Assembly: GCA_030144725.1 (NCBI GenBank)
Contig: JASKMD010000021.1
Coordinates: 2,606,277-2,670,276 of the forward strand
DNA: 64,000 nucleotides
Source: Haematococcus lacustris
Taxonomy: Eukaryota > Chlorophyta > Chlorophyceae > Chlamydomonadales > Haematococcaceae
Direction of reading: 5' to 3'
Position numbers and translations under genes: made by a program. Shown one piece after another: positions 20,672 to 31,180 of this stretch; within the stretch, counting starts at the first letter, position 1; the number at the start of each line of letters is the position of its first letter. The notes under the pieces are model-generated. The model did not search any database and had not been told where the DNA came from. It saw nothing but the letters and a program-made list of their open reading frames with translations.

Positions 20672-21981
20672 GGCTAGTCCTGGCTTGCCCCCGCGCGGGC
20701 TACGCGTGTGTAGAGGAGGGTGGGTGGGCTGGGAAGGGGAGGCGGACCGGGCAAAGGGGGTGGGCCGGGGATAGGGGCTGGAGTGGCCTCAATGCAGGCC
20801 AACTTGGCCCCCGGGCGGCGCAGGCGGACCCGAGGCTCACGGGAATAGATGGCCAGCGGGGGCCGCAGGGGCAGAGGACCGAGCTGCTCGACCTCCTCCC
20901 CAGGCTGAGCTGCCTGCTCGGGCTGCTGCCGCTTAGGCACCCTCAACCTCCCCTCCCGGGGCCCTGCTGACTCAACTACAGGGCTATCACAGGAGGCCCC
21001 CAGCGAGCTGGCCAGGCTAGCAGAGGGGCTGAGCAACCCGTAGCGGCGCACGTGAGGGGACCCATGGCCAAGCTGCGCAGCACGCTGCCTGCCAGCTTGC
21101 TGGTGCCCTGCACGCCGTGCCTCCCACTCCTCAGAGCTGGAACCGGAAGAGGGAATGCCATACCGGCGCCGGCTAGGCCCCCCTCTGGCTGGCTGGGTAG
21201 CTGGCTGCGTGTTGCCTCGCCTCGACCTACACTGAGCCACCCGCTGCCGCTCCTCCCGCCTAGCCCTCCTGTCATCCGGGGAGGGGCGCGGAGGTGCCCT
21301 CGCGGCGGTGTCAAGCCAGCGGGGAGGCTGACTACCCTGCAGCTCACAGGGCCCAACCCGCACCGTGCCGAGCCGGGTGCCCAGCCCGGTGGAGGGACCA
21401 AGCTCCTGGGCTGGGAGATGGGCAACTGCGCCAGGCCCCGTGACCTCCGTGCGGCAAGAGGCGGTGGGGGCCGCTGCCTCGGCGTCCATGGGGTCAAGGG
21501 AGGGAGAGCTGGCGGAAGGTTCCCCACCCACCCACTGCCCGGCTGCGGCTAGGCCCCTAGCTGTGGCATCTCTCAGCTTACGGGCAGCGAGCTTGCCCTT
21601 GGAGGCCAGCACCGCGCCCTTAAAGAGGGCCTTGCCCAGCAACCCCAAGTGCCCCGGGGAGCGCGGAGAGGCTGATGGGGGAATACCGGCAAGGGAGCCA
21701 GAGGCAACAGACCCCTCAAGAGGCACGGGATGGACAGCGGGAGGAATAACAAGGGGGGGAGGGGCGGCCCAAGGGGGGTTCAGGGGGGCAGAGAGCTGTT
21801 GGGGGGAAAGAGGGATGTGGGGGAGATGCACCCCTCGGGGTGGGACAGAGCAAGGCGCATGCGCTCGGGACACAAAAGCCCCCTGGGCGCTGGGCTGGAA
21901 GGTGGTGGGCGTTGGAAAGAGGGTAGAGAGCACGGGCCGGGTAAGGCGTGGGCGATCCAAAACCATCGGAGAAGGCACGGC

Positions 21982-22305
21982 CCCAGCCCTAGCCCCAGCC
22001 CCAGCCCCAGCCCCAGCCCCAGCCCCAGCCCCAGCCCCAGCCCCAGCCCCAGCCCCAGCCCCAGCCCCAGCCCCAGCCCCAGCCCCAGCCCCAGCCCCAG
22101 CCCCAGCCCCAGCCCCAGCCCCAGCCCCAGCCCCAGCCCCAGCCCCAGCCCCAGCCCCAGCCCCAGCCCCAGCCCCAGCCCCAGCCCCAGCCCCAGCCCC
22201 AGCCCCAGCCCCAGCCCCAGCCCCAGCCCCAGCCCCAGCCCCAGCCTCAGCCCCAGCCCCAGCCCCAGCCCCAGCCCCAGCCCCAGCCCCAGCCCCGGCC
22301 CCAGC
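21982..22305 (-). repeat. (CCCCAG)n hexamer encoding Ala-Gly repeats in ORF1
   Basis: About 50 near-perfect CCCCAG units encode an Ala-Gly tract (AGAGAG) on the minus strand; a CTG-rich stretch to about 22400 encodes polyglutamine beside it. Copy 3 has the same tract slightly longer (36961-37324). In derivatives it is much shorter: 15 or so units in copy 1, about 25 in copies 4 and 5. Confidence 0.9.
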
Positions 22306-22324
22306 CCGCTGCTGCTGCTGGTGG

Positions 22325-22358
<34 letters not shown>

Positions 22359-23099
22359 GGTGCTGTTGCCGCTGCTGCTGCTGCTGTTGCTGTTGCTGCT
22401 GCGCTACAGGCACCAACCTCGCCCCCTCTGTGCCAGCAGTGCCACCCCCTGCTGAGGTGCGCTGGTGAGGTGTGGCGGCAGCCTGGGGCTGACTAGCTGT
22501 GATAGCCCTGCCGTCCAGCGACTGTGCCCCTCCGCAGTCGGGCCGAGAGGCCTCGTCTTGGGTAGAAGCGGGTGAGGCTGAGGGGGAGGGGAGGAGAGCT
22601 GATAGCAGCTCCGGCTGAGGGACAAGGGTGCTCCTACCGGCTCGGAGGGCCCTGCTAGCGGCGGAGAACACGACGGCTAGAGCCTTGCCCCCCACATCCC
22701 CCGACTTACCTCCGGTGGAGTTGGTCATGTCCATGCGGGGAAGAAGGGACCTCCTGCCTCGTGTAGGAGCTGCTGCACCGCCTAGCTGGAAAGGCCGACT
22801 CGCAGGCCCCTGAGCAGTGGAGGGGGCGGCTGGGCTGCTCGGAGACAGACCCTGCGCCTCTTTCTCCCCCGGCTGCGCTGACTCACCCCTTGAGCACACC
22901 CGGGCAGCCCAGGACGGGCCCAGCCACGGAGTCCCCCCAGAAAGCTCTGCTGTAGCTGGGCCCCAAGAGCTATCGAACCGGGAAGGCCTCCCACGGGGCG
23001 GAGCAGACGGGTGGATCCCGAGACCCTTGAGCCCTGGCCCTCTAGCCCCTGATTCATCCCCTGCCCCCGCTACAGCCTCTTTCCCCGCCCCCGCTCCCA

Positions 23100-24085
23100 C
23101 CCCAGGGCTGTGCTGCTGCTGCTGCTGCTGGGCCACCTGGGCGCCCTGCGCCACCCGGGCCCCCTCATCCCCAGCTGTGCCACCCCCATCTGAGGTGCGC
23201 TGGAGGGGGGCGACAGCAGCTGAGGCAGGGTTAGGGTCTCGGGAGGTAGGGCTGTGCTGCTGCCGCTGCTGGGCCACCTGGACGCCCTGCGCCACCCGGG
23301 CCCCCTCATCCCCAGCCGTGCCACCCCCAACAGAGGTGCGCTGGAGGGGGGCAGCAGCAGCTGAAGCAGGGTGAGGGCCCCGGGAGGTAGGGCTATGCAG
23401 CGTCTGCTGCTGCTGAGCACCCTGGGCGCCCTGCGCCACCCGGGCCCCCTCATCCCCAGCTGTGCCACCCCCATCTGAGGTGCGCTGGAGGGGGGCGGCA
23501 GTAGCTGAGGCAGGGTCAGGGTCCCGGGAGGTAGGGCTGTGCTGCTGCCGCTGCTGGGCCACCTGGGCGCCCTGCGCTACCCGGGCCCCCTCATCCCCAG
23601 CCGTGCCACCCCCAACTGAGGTGCGCTGAAGGGGGGCGGCAGCAGCTGAGGCAGGGTGAGGGCCTCGGGACGTAGGGCTATGCAGCGTCTGCTGCTGCTG
23701 AGCACCCTGGGCGCCCTGCGCCACCCGGGCCCCCTCATCCCCAGCTGTGCCACCCCCATCTGAGGTGCGCTGGAGGGGGGCGGCAGCAGCTGAGGCAGGG
23801 TCAAGGTCCCGGGAGGTAGGGCTGTGCTGCTGCCGCTGCTGGGCCACCTGGGCGCCCTGCGCCACCCGGGCCCCCTCATCCCCAGCTGTGCCACCCCCAA
23901 CTGAGGTGCGCTGGAGGGGGGCGGCAGCAGCTGAGGGAGGGTCAGGGTCCCGGGAGGTAGGGCTGTGCTGCTGCCGCTGCTGGGCCACCTGGGCGCCCTG
24001 CGCCACCCGGGCCCCCTCATCCCCAGCTGTGCCACCCCCATCTGAGGTGCGCTGGAGGGGGGCGGCAGCAGCTGAGGTAGGGTGA
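23100..24085 (-). repeat. Seven tandem repeats of about 47 codons in ORF1
   Basis: Units of about 141 bp encode [20 protein letters not shown] followed by S[DV][17 protein letters not shown] and a Gln-rich spacer. Two unit types (DGGG and VGGG) alternate, suggesting that dimers were amplified. A block of (CCCTCA)-type repeats and Pro-rich PPPPPAQPP repeats lies just N-terminal (24090-24620). Confidence 0.85.
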
Positions 24086-25227
24086 GGGAGGGTGAGGGAG
24101 GGTGAGGGAGGGTGAGGGAGGGTGAGGGAGGGAGGGAGGGAGGGTGAGGGTGAGGGAGGGGGAGGTAGAGCTGGGGGGTCACCTGGTGACTTGGTAGGGG
24201 GCTGATCAGGGTGTGGTGGGGGATGTTGAGCAAGGGGGGGTGGAGGAGGTAGAGCAAGGGGGTCATCAGGTGGCTGGGAAGGGAGCTGGGCAGGGGGCTG
24301 AGGAGGAGGATGGAAAGGGGGAGGGGGGGGAGGTTGAGCAAGGGTGTCACCTGGTGGTTGGGTATGGGGCTGGGCAGGGGGTGGAGGGGGAGATAGAGCA
24401 GGTGGGTCACCTGGTGGCTGGGCAGGGGGTGGTGGGGGGGGTTGAGCAGGGGGAGGTGGGGGAGGTTGAGCAGGGGGAGGCGGGGGAGGATGAACGGGGG
24501 GTCCACCAGGAGGCTGGGCTGGTGGCTGGGCAGGGGGTTGGGGAGGAGGATGGGCAGGGGGAGGCGGGGGAGGTTGAGCAAGGGGGTCACCTGGTGGCTG
24601 CGCAGGGGCCTGAGCAGGGGGGGGTCCTTGGTCGAGCAGAGGCTGCGTGTCCCCCCACAGCTGCAGGATCTGCAGCTTGCCCCAGCCAGAAGGAGTGGCA
24701 TACACCTCAGGCAGCAGGGCTAGCTTTGGGTCCCCTAGAGGGGGCACCACGACAGCCTCCACTATGGCCCCGTTACCCCCAGGCGACCCCCAGAAACTGC
24801 TTGTGCGGGAATGGGCACCCAGCCGCTCGCTGAGCACGACTGCTGTGTGCAGGTCCAGGGCCTCCGGCAAGCCCGCTGTTGGGGCCGGGCTGACCTTGTA
24901 CCCCACTGCCTTGAGCACCCCCTCTACCAGACCCTCCCTAGACGCCAGGGGGTAGTGGTGGTGGAAAACCAGCTTGACTGCACCTGGGGGGGGGCCATGG
25001 TCCATGGGCTCCACGGGCACACGCACGTTCCGGCCAAAGAGAGGCATCTCCACACTCACGATAAATAAGGCCGACGCGGGGGCCTTTTTTGCATCGGATG
25101 GACTTTCTGCTCCGATAGAGCGATAGAGCGCTGAGTTTAAGGGGGACCTCGCTCTTGAATGAAGTCCTAACTCGCAGCGGTTGCGAAGATACATCGATCC
25201 GCGCGCGAGGTACCCCCCCCTTTTTGG

Positions 25228-26195
25228 GAATCTGTGCAGATGTCGGTTAAATGAGCATGTCATCTGTGCAGCTGCATGTCGATGCCTTTAGGAAAAGCGA
25301 CATCTGTGCAGATGCCGGTTATTAAATCTGTGCAGATGCTAATAAAGGCGACATCTGTGCAGATGTCGGTAATTAAATCTGTGCAGATGCATAAAAGGGC
25401 GACATCTGTGCAGATGCCGGTTATAATTTAAGGACGACATCTGCGCAGATGCTAATAAAGGCGACATCTGTGCAGATGTCGGTAATTAAATCTGTGCAGA
25501 TGCATAAAAGGGCGACATCTGTGCAGATGCCGGTTATAATTTAAGGACGACATCTGCACAGATGCTAATAAAGGCGACATCTGTGCAGATGTCGGTAATT
25601 AAATCTGTGCAGATGCATAAAAGGGCGACATCTGTGCAGATGCCGGTTATAATTTAAGGACGACATCTGCACAGATGCTAATAAAGGCGACATCTGTGCA
25701 GATGTCGGTAATTAAATCTGTGCAGATGCATAAAAGGGCGACATCTGTGCAGATGCCGGTTATAATTTAAGGACGACATCTGCACAGATGCTAATAAAGG
25801 CGACATCTGTGCAGATGTCGGTAATTAAATCTGTGCAGATGCATAAAAGGGCGACATCTGTGCAGATGCCGGTTATAATTTAAGGACGACATCTGCACAG
25901 ATGCTAATAAAGGCGACATCTGTGCAGATGTCGGTAATTAAATCTGTGCAGATGCATAAAAGGGCGACATCTGTGCAGATGCCGGTTATAATTTAAGGAC
26001 GACATCTGCACAGATGCTAATAAAGGCGACATCTGTGCAGATGTCGGTAATTGGCTCTGTGCAGATGCATAAAAGGGCAACATCTGTGCAGATGCCGGTT
26101 ATAATATAAGGACGACATCTGTGCAGATGCCGACAATGTCGACATCTGCACAGATGAATACCTCGACATCTGCACAGATGCCAAGTAGTGCAGCT
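25228..26195. repeat. 113-bp higher-order array of atctg(t/c)(g)cagat palindromes, left side
   Basis: Six copies of a 113-bp unit start near 25436, 25549, 25662, 25775, 25888 and 26001. Each holds four near-palindromic atctgtgcagat or atctgcacagat sites separated by AT-rich spacers (aattaa, ataaaa, ttataattta). Individual sites continue to 26190. The layout suits binding sites for a dimeric DNA-binding protein; this is inference. Confidence 0.85.
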
Positions 26196-26199
26196 GTGC

Positions 26200-26820
26200 A
26201 CATGAAGAAAAGGCTTGCATAAAGGTTACGCAAAGGCACCGCGAAGGAAGCAAAGTCACCGCGAAGGAATCAATTATTCAACAATCTGTGTGATATCTGC
26301 ATGAAGTTTTCGCAAAGGTGGCGCGAAGGAAGCCAAGGGACCGCGAAGGAGCTTAGATTGCCCCATATAGCAGCAATGAGCAGCCAGGAGCAGCCAACAA
26401 AAATCGTCGCCAAAAGGCTAGCTACGAGCCAGCCAGCCGCTTAGGCGACCAGATGCCATCAGGTTAAGCGATAGGATCAAGAGATAGCGACAGAAAACGG
26501 AAGGAGGTGCAGCGATGCAGCGACACAGCGATGCAAAGATGCGGCATAAGAAATGCATGAGGTGCAACTAGGACACGTAGCCCGAAGCCTGTGAGACGGA
26601 GCGGAAGAGGAGTGGAGGAGCCCGGAGAGGCGGTCAGGAGACATGCAAGAGACGAAGCTGAGTGCACTTGAAACAAAGTTGGGTGCACCCACACAAACCC
26701 AATCCTAGCGAATGGTGAGTAGTTTATCTTGCAGTCATGTGGCTCCAAGTACCTTGCCTGATGATTTGCCAACCACTGAATTGCTGCAGGTTCAATGGTC
26801 CCAACCTCCCCTTCCCTACA
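26200..26820. other. Internal region with possible small exon, otherwise no gene
   Basis: The repeat cgcaaaggcaccgcgaagga recurs near 26228-26345. A possible plus-strand exon (about 26737-26789, between ttatcttgcag and gttcaatgg) encodes about 18 residues ([18 protein letters not shown]). This is too little to identify a protein. Confidence 0.3.
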
Positions 26821-28360
26821 CCCAGCCCAGCCCAGCCCAGCCCAGCCCCGCCCCGCCCCGCCCGCCCGCCCCGCCCCGCCCCGCCCCGCCCCGCCCCGCC
26901 CCGCCCCGCCCCGCCCCGCCCCGCCCCGCCCCCGCCCCGCCCCGCCCCGCCCGCCCCCCGCCCCGCCCCGCCCCGCCCCGCCCCGCCCCGCCCCGCCCCG
27001 CCCCGCCCCGCCCCGCCCCGCCCCGCCCCGCCCCGCCCCGCCCCGCCCGCCCGCCCCGCCCCGCCCCGCCCCGCCCCGCCCCGCCCCGCCCCGCCCCGCC
27101 CCGCCCCGCCCCGCCCCGCCCCGCCCCGCCCCGCCCCGCCCCGCCCCGCCCCGCCCCGCCCCGCCCCGCCCCGCCCCGCCCCGCCCGCCCCGCCCCGCCC
27201 CGCCCCGCCCCGCCCCGCCCCGCCCCGCCCCGCCCGCCCGCCCCGCCCCGCCCCGCCCCGCCCCGCCCCGCCCCGCCCCGCCCCGCCCCGCCCCGCCCCG
27301 CCCCGCCCCGCCCCGCCCCGCCCCGCCCCGCCCCGCCCCGCCCCGCCCCGCCCCGCCCCGCCCCGCCCCGCCCCGCCCCGCCCCGCCCCGCCCCGCCCCG
27401 CCCCGCCCCGCCCCGCCCCGCCCCGCCCCGCCCCGCCCCGCCCCCGCCCCGCCCCGCCCCGCCCCGCCCCGCCCCGCCCCGCCCCGCCCCGCCCCGCCCC
27501 GCCCCGCCCCGCCCCGCCCCGCCCCGCCCCGCCCGCCCCCGCCCCGCCCCGCCCCGCCCCGCCCCGCCCCGCCCCCGCCCGCCCCGCCCCGCCCCGCCCC
27601 GCCCCGCCCCGCCCCGCCCCGCCCCGCCCCGCCCCGCCCCGCCCCGCCCCGCCCCGCCCCGCCCCGCCCCGCCCCGCCCCGCCCCGCCCCGCCCCGCCCC
27701 GCCCCGCCCCGCCCCGCCCCGCCCCGCCCCGCCCCGCCCCGCCCCGCCCCGCCCCGCCCCGCCCCGCCCCGCCCCGCCCCGCCCCGCCCCGCCCCGCCCC
27801 GCCCCGCCCCGCCCCGCCCCGCCCCGCCCCGCCCCGCCCCGCCCCGCCCCGCCCCGCCCCGCCCCGCCCCGCCCCGCCCCGCCCCGCCCCGCCCCGCCCG
27901 CCCGCCCCGCCCCGCCCCGCCCCGCCCCGCCCCGCCCCGCCCCGCCCCGCCCCGCCCCGCCCCGCCCCGCCCCGCCCCGCCCCGCCCCGCCCCGCCCCGC
28001 CCCGCCCCGCCCCGCCCCGCCCCGCCCCGCCCCGCCCCGCCCCGCCCCGCCCCGCCCCGCCCCGCCCAGCCCCGCCCAGCCCCGCCCAGCCCCGCCCAGC
28101 CCCGCCCAGCCCCGCCCCGCCCAGCCCAGCCCAGCCCAGCCCAGCCCAGCCCAGCCCAGCCCAGCCCAGCCCAGCCCAGCCCAGCCCAGCCCAGCCCAGC
28201 CCAGCCCAGCCCAGCCCAGCCCAGCCCAGCCCAGCCCAGCCCAGCCCAGCCCAGCCCAGCCCAGCCCAGCCCAGCCCAGCCCAGCCCAGCCCAGCCCAGC
28301 CCAGCCCAGCCCAGCCCAGCCCAGCCCAGCCCAGCCCAGCCCAGCCCAGCCCAGCCTGGC
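26821..28360. repeat. Pentanucleotide satellite: (CCCCG)n then (CCCAG)n
   Basis: After a few CCCAG units, about 1.23 kb of GCCCC repeats (about 26841-28076) with occasional phase slips is followed by a mixed zone and then about 250 bp of CCCAG. All six frames are open (Pro/Arg/Ala or Gly/Arg/Ala), so the long frames here have no coding meaning. The minus strand is (GGGGC)n, a strong G-quadruplex former. The array length in an assembly is unreliable. Confidence 0.95.
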
Positions 28361-28439
28361 CTGGCCCGGCCCGCATAGCGCCCCTCCCCTCCCCTCCCCT
28401 CCCTCCCCCACCACCACCTCCTTCATCACCCTACCACAA

Positions 28440-28740
28440 GAAGCAGGTGCATGGAGCGCAAGAGCAGCCAGGAGCTGCAGCCATGGAGGCGCTGCCAGGT
28501 AGGTATAGAAGTGGCGCTAGCAAAGAGTAAGTGGCCAACCCTTGCACATGGGTGGTCCGATGCCCAGCCTAACCGCAAAGATGCCCATTGTTTACTGCAG
28601 GTCCCACGGTCAGCCCTTCCCTCTTCCCCCCTTCCTCCTTCCCCCTTCCCCCTCCCCTCCCCTCCCATGTCCCACCACCTCCAAGCCTGGCACCCCACCT
28701 ACCTCCCGCCTTTCCCAACCCCCGCCCCACGACACACGCT
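28440..28740. other. Unique spacer with splice-like sequences
   Basis: A short plus-strand stretch (gtgcatggagcgcaagagc onward) ends at gctgccag/gtaggtat, a good donor, and a later ttgtttactgcag is a good acceptor. This could be a captured host-gene fragment, but no protein can be recognised. Confidence 0.25.
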
Positions 28741-28741
28741 G

Positions 28742-28898
28742 CAGCCCTCTCCCAACCCTACCCTTGGCGTAGCAGCCCTCTCCCTACCCTACCCTTGGCG
28801 TAGCAGCCCTCTCCCTACCCTACCCTTGGCGTAGCAGCCCTCTCCCTACCCTACCCTTGGCGTAGTAGCCCTCTCCCTACCCTACCCTTGGCGTAGCA
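28742..28898. repeat. 31-bp tandem repeat, five copies
   Basis: The unit cagccctctccctaccctac + ccttggcgtag repeats with a 31-bp period at 28742, 28773, 28804, 28835 and 28866, nearly without change. Confidence 0.85.
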
Positions 28899-29097
28899 AC
28901 CTGGAGCGGGCAGCTTGGAGTGGGATCCAGTAGTAGCAGCCCACCCAGCCCACCCTGGCCATGCCATGCCCACACCACAATGACCCTACCCATCCCTCTC
29001 AAAAGGGATAGTTGAGCGCTTGGGTGGTTGTCAGCCCGTGCTTGTTGTCCTCGTCATCTTGCCGCCTTGTTGCGATGTTGTTGTGTTGTCGCCTTGT

Positions 29098-29447
29098 TGG
29101 GTTGTGTGGTGATGTGTGGTGATGTGTGGTGATGTGTGGTGATGTGTGGTGATGTGTGGTGATGTGTGGTGTGGTGTGGTGATGGTGATGGTGATGGTGA
29201 TGCATGTTTAACCTGAGTGATGGTGATGGTGATGGTGATGGTGATGGTGATGGTGATGGTGATGGTGATGGTGATGGTGATGGTGATGGTGATGGTGATG
29301 GTGATGGTGATGGTGATGGTGATGGTGATGGTGATGGTGATGGTGATGGTGATGGTGATGGTGATGGTGATGGTGATGGTGATGGTGATGGTGATGCATG
29401 TTTAACCTGAGTGTGGTGATGGTAATGGTGATGGTGATGGTGATGGT
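29098..29447. repeat. GTGTGGTGAT and (GGTGAT)n arrays
   Basis: Several gatgtgtggt units (29098-29180) precede about 36 GGTGAT hexamers. The hexamer block is bracketed by two copies of gatgcatgtttaacctgag (about 29199 and 29393), so the bracket and its filler look duplicated. The apparent polyhistidine frame on the minus strand is a product of the repeat. Confidence 0.9.
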
Positions 29448-29604
29448 GGTGTGTGGTGTCACCTTGTTGTTGTGTTGTGTCGTTGCTACCTTGTCACATC
29501 GTAGGGGGGTGTTGCGGTCATTGGGTGCATCAATGCATGTGCTTAGCATTTCCATATTGAGGTGTTGTGGAGTGATGGTGCATCGAGACATGTGCTTGCA
29601 AGTC

Positions 29605-29965
29605 CCGTAGCGAGGTGTTGCGGGGTGTTTGGTGGTCAATACATGTGTTTTGCGGGGATGTTGCGGGGTGTTTGGGTGTCAATACATGTGTTTTGCGGGG
29701 GTGTAGCGAGGTGTTGCGGGCTGTTTGGGTGTCAATACATGTGTTTTGCGGGGGTGTAGCGAGGTGTTGCGGGGTGTATGGGTGTCAATACATGTGTTTT
29801 GCGGGGGTGTAGCGAGGTGTTGCGGGGTGTTTGGGTGTCAATACATGTGTTTTGCGGGGGTGTAGCGAGGTGTTGCGGGGTGTTTGGGTGTCAATACATG
29901 TGTTTTGCGGGGGTGTAGCGAGGTGTTGTGGGGTGTTTGGGTGTCAATACATGTGTTTTGCGGAT
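29605..29965. repeat. 53-bp minisatellite, about seven copies
   Basis: The unit ggtgttgcggggtgtttggg + tgtcaatacatgtgttttgc + gggggtgtagcga repeats with a 53-bp period (e.g. 29710, 29763, 29816, 29869, 29922). The same unit occurs inverted at 61325-61443, linking that locus to this element family. Confidence 0.9.
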
Positions 29966-29979
29966 GTAAGAGTCGATGA

Positions 29980-30395
29980 AATAGTCGACATCTGTGCAGA
30001 TGAAGCCACGACATCTGCACAGCCAAGCCGCGAATGTAAAAGTCGACATCTGTGCCGATGCTATAGTCAACATCTGCACAGCCAAGGCTCGAATGTAATA
30101 GTCGACATCTGTGCAGATGTCGTCGTCACCAGCTGCACAGATGTCGGTGTCAACATCTGCACAGCCAAGGCTCAAATGTAATAGTCAACATCTGTGCAGA
30201 TGTCGTCGTCAGAAGCTGCACAGATGTCGGTATCGACATCTGCACAGCCATGCACCGATTGTAATAGTCGACATCTGTGCAGATGTCGACTTTCCGCAGC
30301 TGCACAGATGTCGACTTCGCCTGCATCTGTGCAGATGTCGACTATCAGCAGCTGTGCAGATGATGGACAAGCGACATCTGTGCAGATTGCGTGGT
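29980..30395. repeat. Subterminal array of gacatctgtgcagatg sites, right side
   Basis: About 14 sites of the form acatctgtgcagatg or catctgcacag are spaced 20-40 bp apart, next to the right terminus of the 25053-30534 element. They mirror the left array but lack its 113-bp higher-order period. Confidence 0.8.
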
Positions 30396-30929
30396 TTACA
30401 AATTGGCGGCCCATTTGCGTCGCGACGGTTGCGCGGATTAACGTAAGACTAATACCGTTCGAACGGCCTTCTACTCTAGTTTTCAAGGAGCTATGGTCGG
30501 TCCAATCGCGACCGGTCCTTGTTTATCATGAGTGCAACCACGGCTGGGAGATGAACTGGGAGTCCAAGGCCCTTCCCTCCATGCTGGCTGCATCATGCAC
30601 GACCACCAAGCTGTAGAGGGGGTGGCCTGCAGTGTGGAGGGTGGAGAGGGAGGCAACAGCACTGCCATGCCGCTGTTTGTGAGCCAGCAGGGCTGTGCTG
30701 CAAGTCTCCGCGAGAGCCCAGGCATCTTCATAAGGGGCAGGCAGCAGGGGGTTGAGTTGTTGGAGCCGCAGCAGCTCTTTGCTGGCGACGCGCCCGATAG
30801 GCATGAGCCATGCCATGGGCCCGCCGACCAGGGGCTCAAAAAGGGGAGGGCATGGGTCCCGGGACAAGAGAGGGGCCCGGGACCACGCAAAGTGCCGAAA
30901 GACAGGCACAAGCTGCTGCGATCTGCAGC

Positions 30930-31168
30930 CACTCCTACAAATTAATCCCTGCGTTCTTCCCTGCGTTTTGGACCAACTTTGTCCGATCGGACTAAAATTT
31001 TGATAGATGGTGTTTTGCAGAAAATAAAACATATTGGTTTTTGAGAAATATTTTCAAAAAACATTATGTTTTATTTTCTGCAAAACACCATCTATCAAAA
31101 TTTCAGTCCGATCGGACAAAGTTGGTCCAAAACGCAGGGAAGAACGCAGGGATTAATTTGTAGGAGTG
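30930..31168. mobile_element. 239-bp CACTCCTAC-family palindromic MITE with proven empty site
   Basis: The element consists of two arms of about 119 bp, almost perfectly complementary, with ends CACTCCTACAAATTAATCCC and its complement. It is flanked by GC at 30928-30929 and 31169-31170. The homologous LINE in copy 3 reads gatctgcaGCtggcctcc (40453-40470), which is the uninterrupted site. It lies inside ORF1 of copy A1, just downstream of the ORF1 ATG. It has no coding capacity. Confidence 0.9.
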
Positions 31169-31180
31169 GCTGGCCTCCAT

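Larger units (their letters stand above)
25053..30534. mobile_element. CACTCACGATAAA-family DNA element (5482 bp) in LINE A1
   Basis: The termini are CACTCACGATAAATAAGG and its inverted partner (cctTGTTTATCATGAGTG on the plus strand at the right end), flanked by CA at 25051-25052 and 30535-30536. Copy 3 shows the empty site gcatctcCAaccacgg at 40061-40076, proving the boundaries and the 2-bp duplication. The inside contains subterminal arrays of atctgtgcagat-type units at both ends (inverted relative to each other), then simple and minisatellite repeats. No transposase is evident. CACT ends with a 2-bp duplication suggest a nonautonomous EnSpm/CACTA-like element. Confidence 0.85.
20674..31180 (-). 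pseudogene. LINE ORF1 of copy A1, interrupted by two DNA transposons
   Basis: The ORF1 frame runs from the ATG at 31180 to the TAG at 20674 but is split by the 239-bp element (30930-31168) and the 5482-bp element (25053-30534). Codons 20674-25052 are open; the stretch from 25053 to 25263 that extends this frame upstream (starting MTCSFNRHL) is transposon sequence, not ORF1. The LINE-derived part matches the intact ORF1 of copy 3 almost residue for residue. ORF1 of L1-type LINEs is usually a nucleic-acid-binding chaperone, but I see no RRM or zinc-knuckle signature here. Confidence 0.8.

Noticed and set aside
25053..25263. N-terminal 70 residues of the open frame that precedes ORF1 in copy A1 (MTCSFNRHLH...)
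   Set aside because: This part is DNA-transposon sequence read into ORF1; copy 3 shows the true upstream codons.
25228..26195. CRISPR-like regular spacing of the 113-bp array
   Set aside because: Units are nearly identical throughout with no variable spacers, and the context is a eukaryotic transposon.
26712..28530. Open frames of 500-600 codons on both strands
   Set aside because: They are translations of CCCCG/CCCAG pentamers ([11 protein letters not shown] or [11 protein letters not shown]), open in all six frames.
29208..29639. Polyhistidine protein on the minus strand
   Set aside because: It is the (GGTGAT)n hexamer array read on the other strand.
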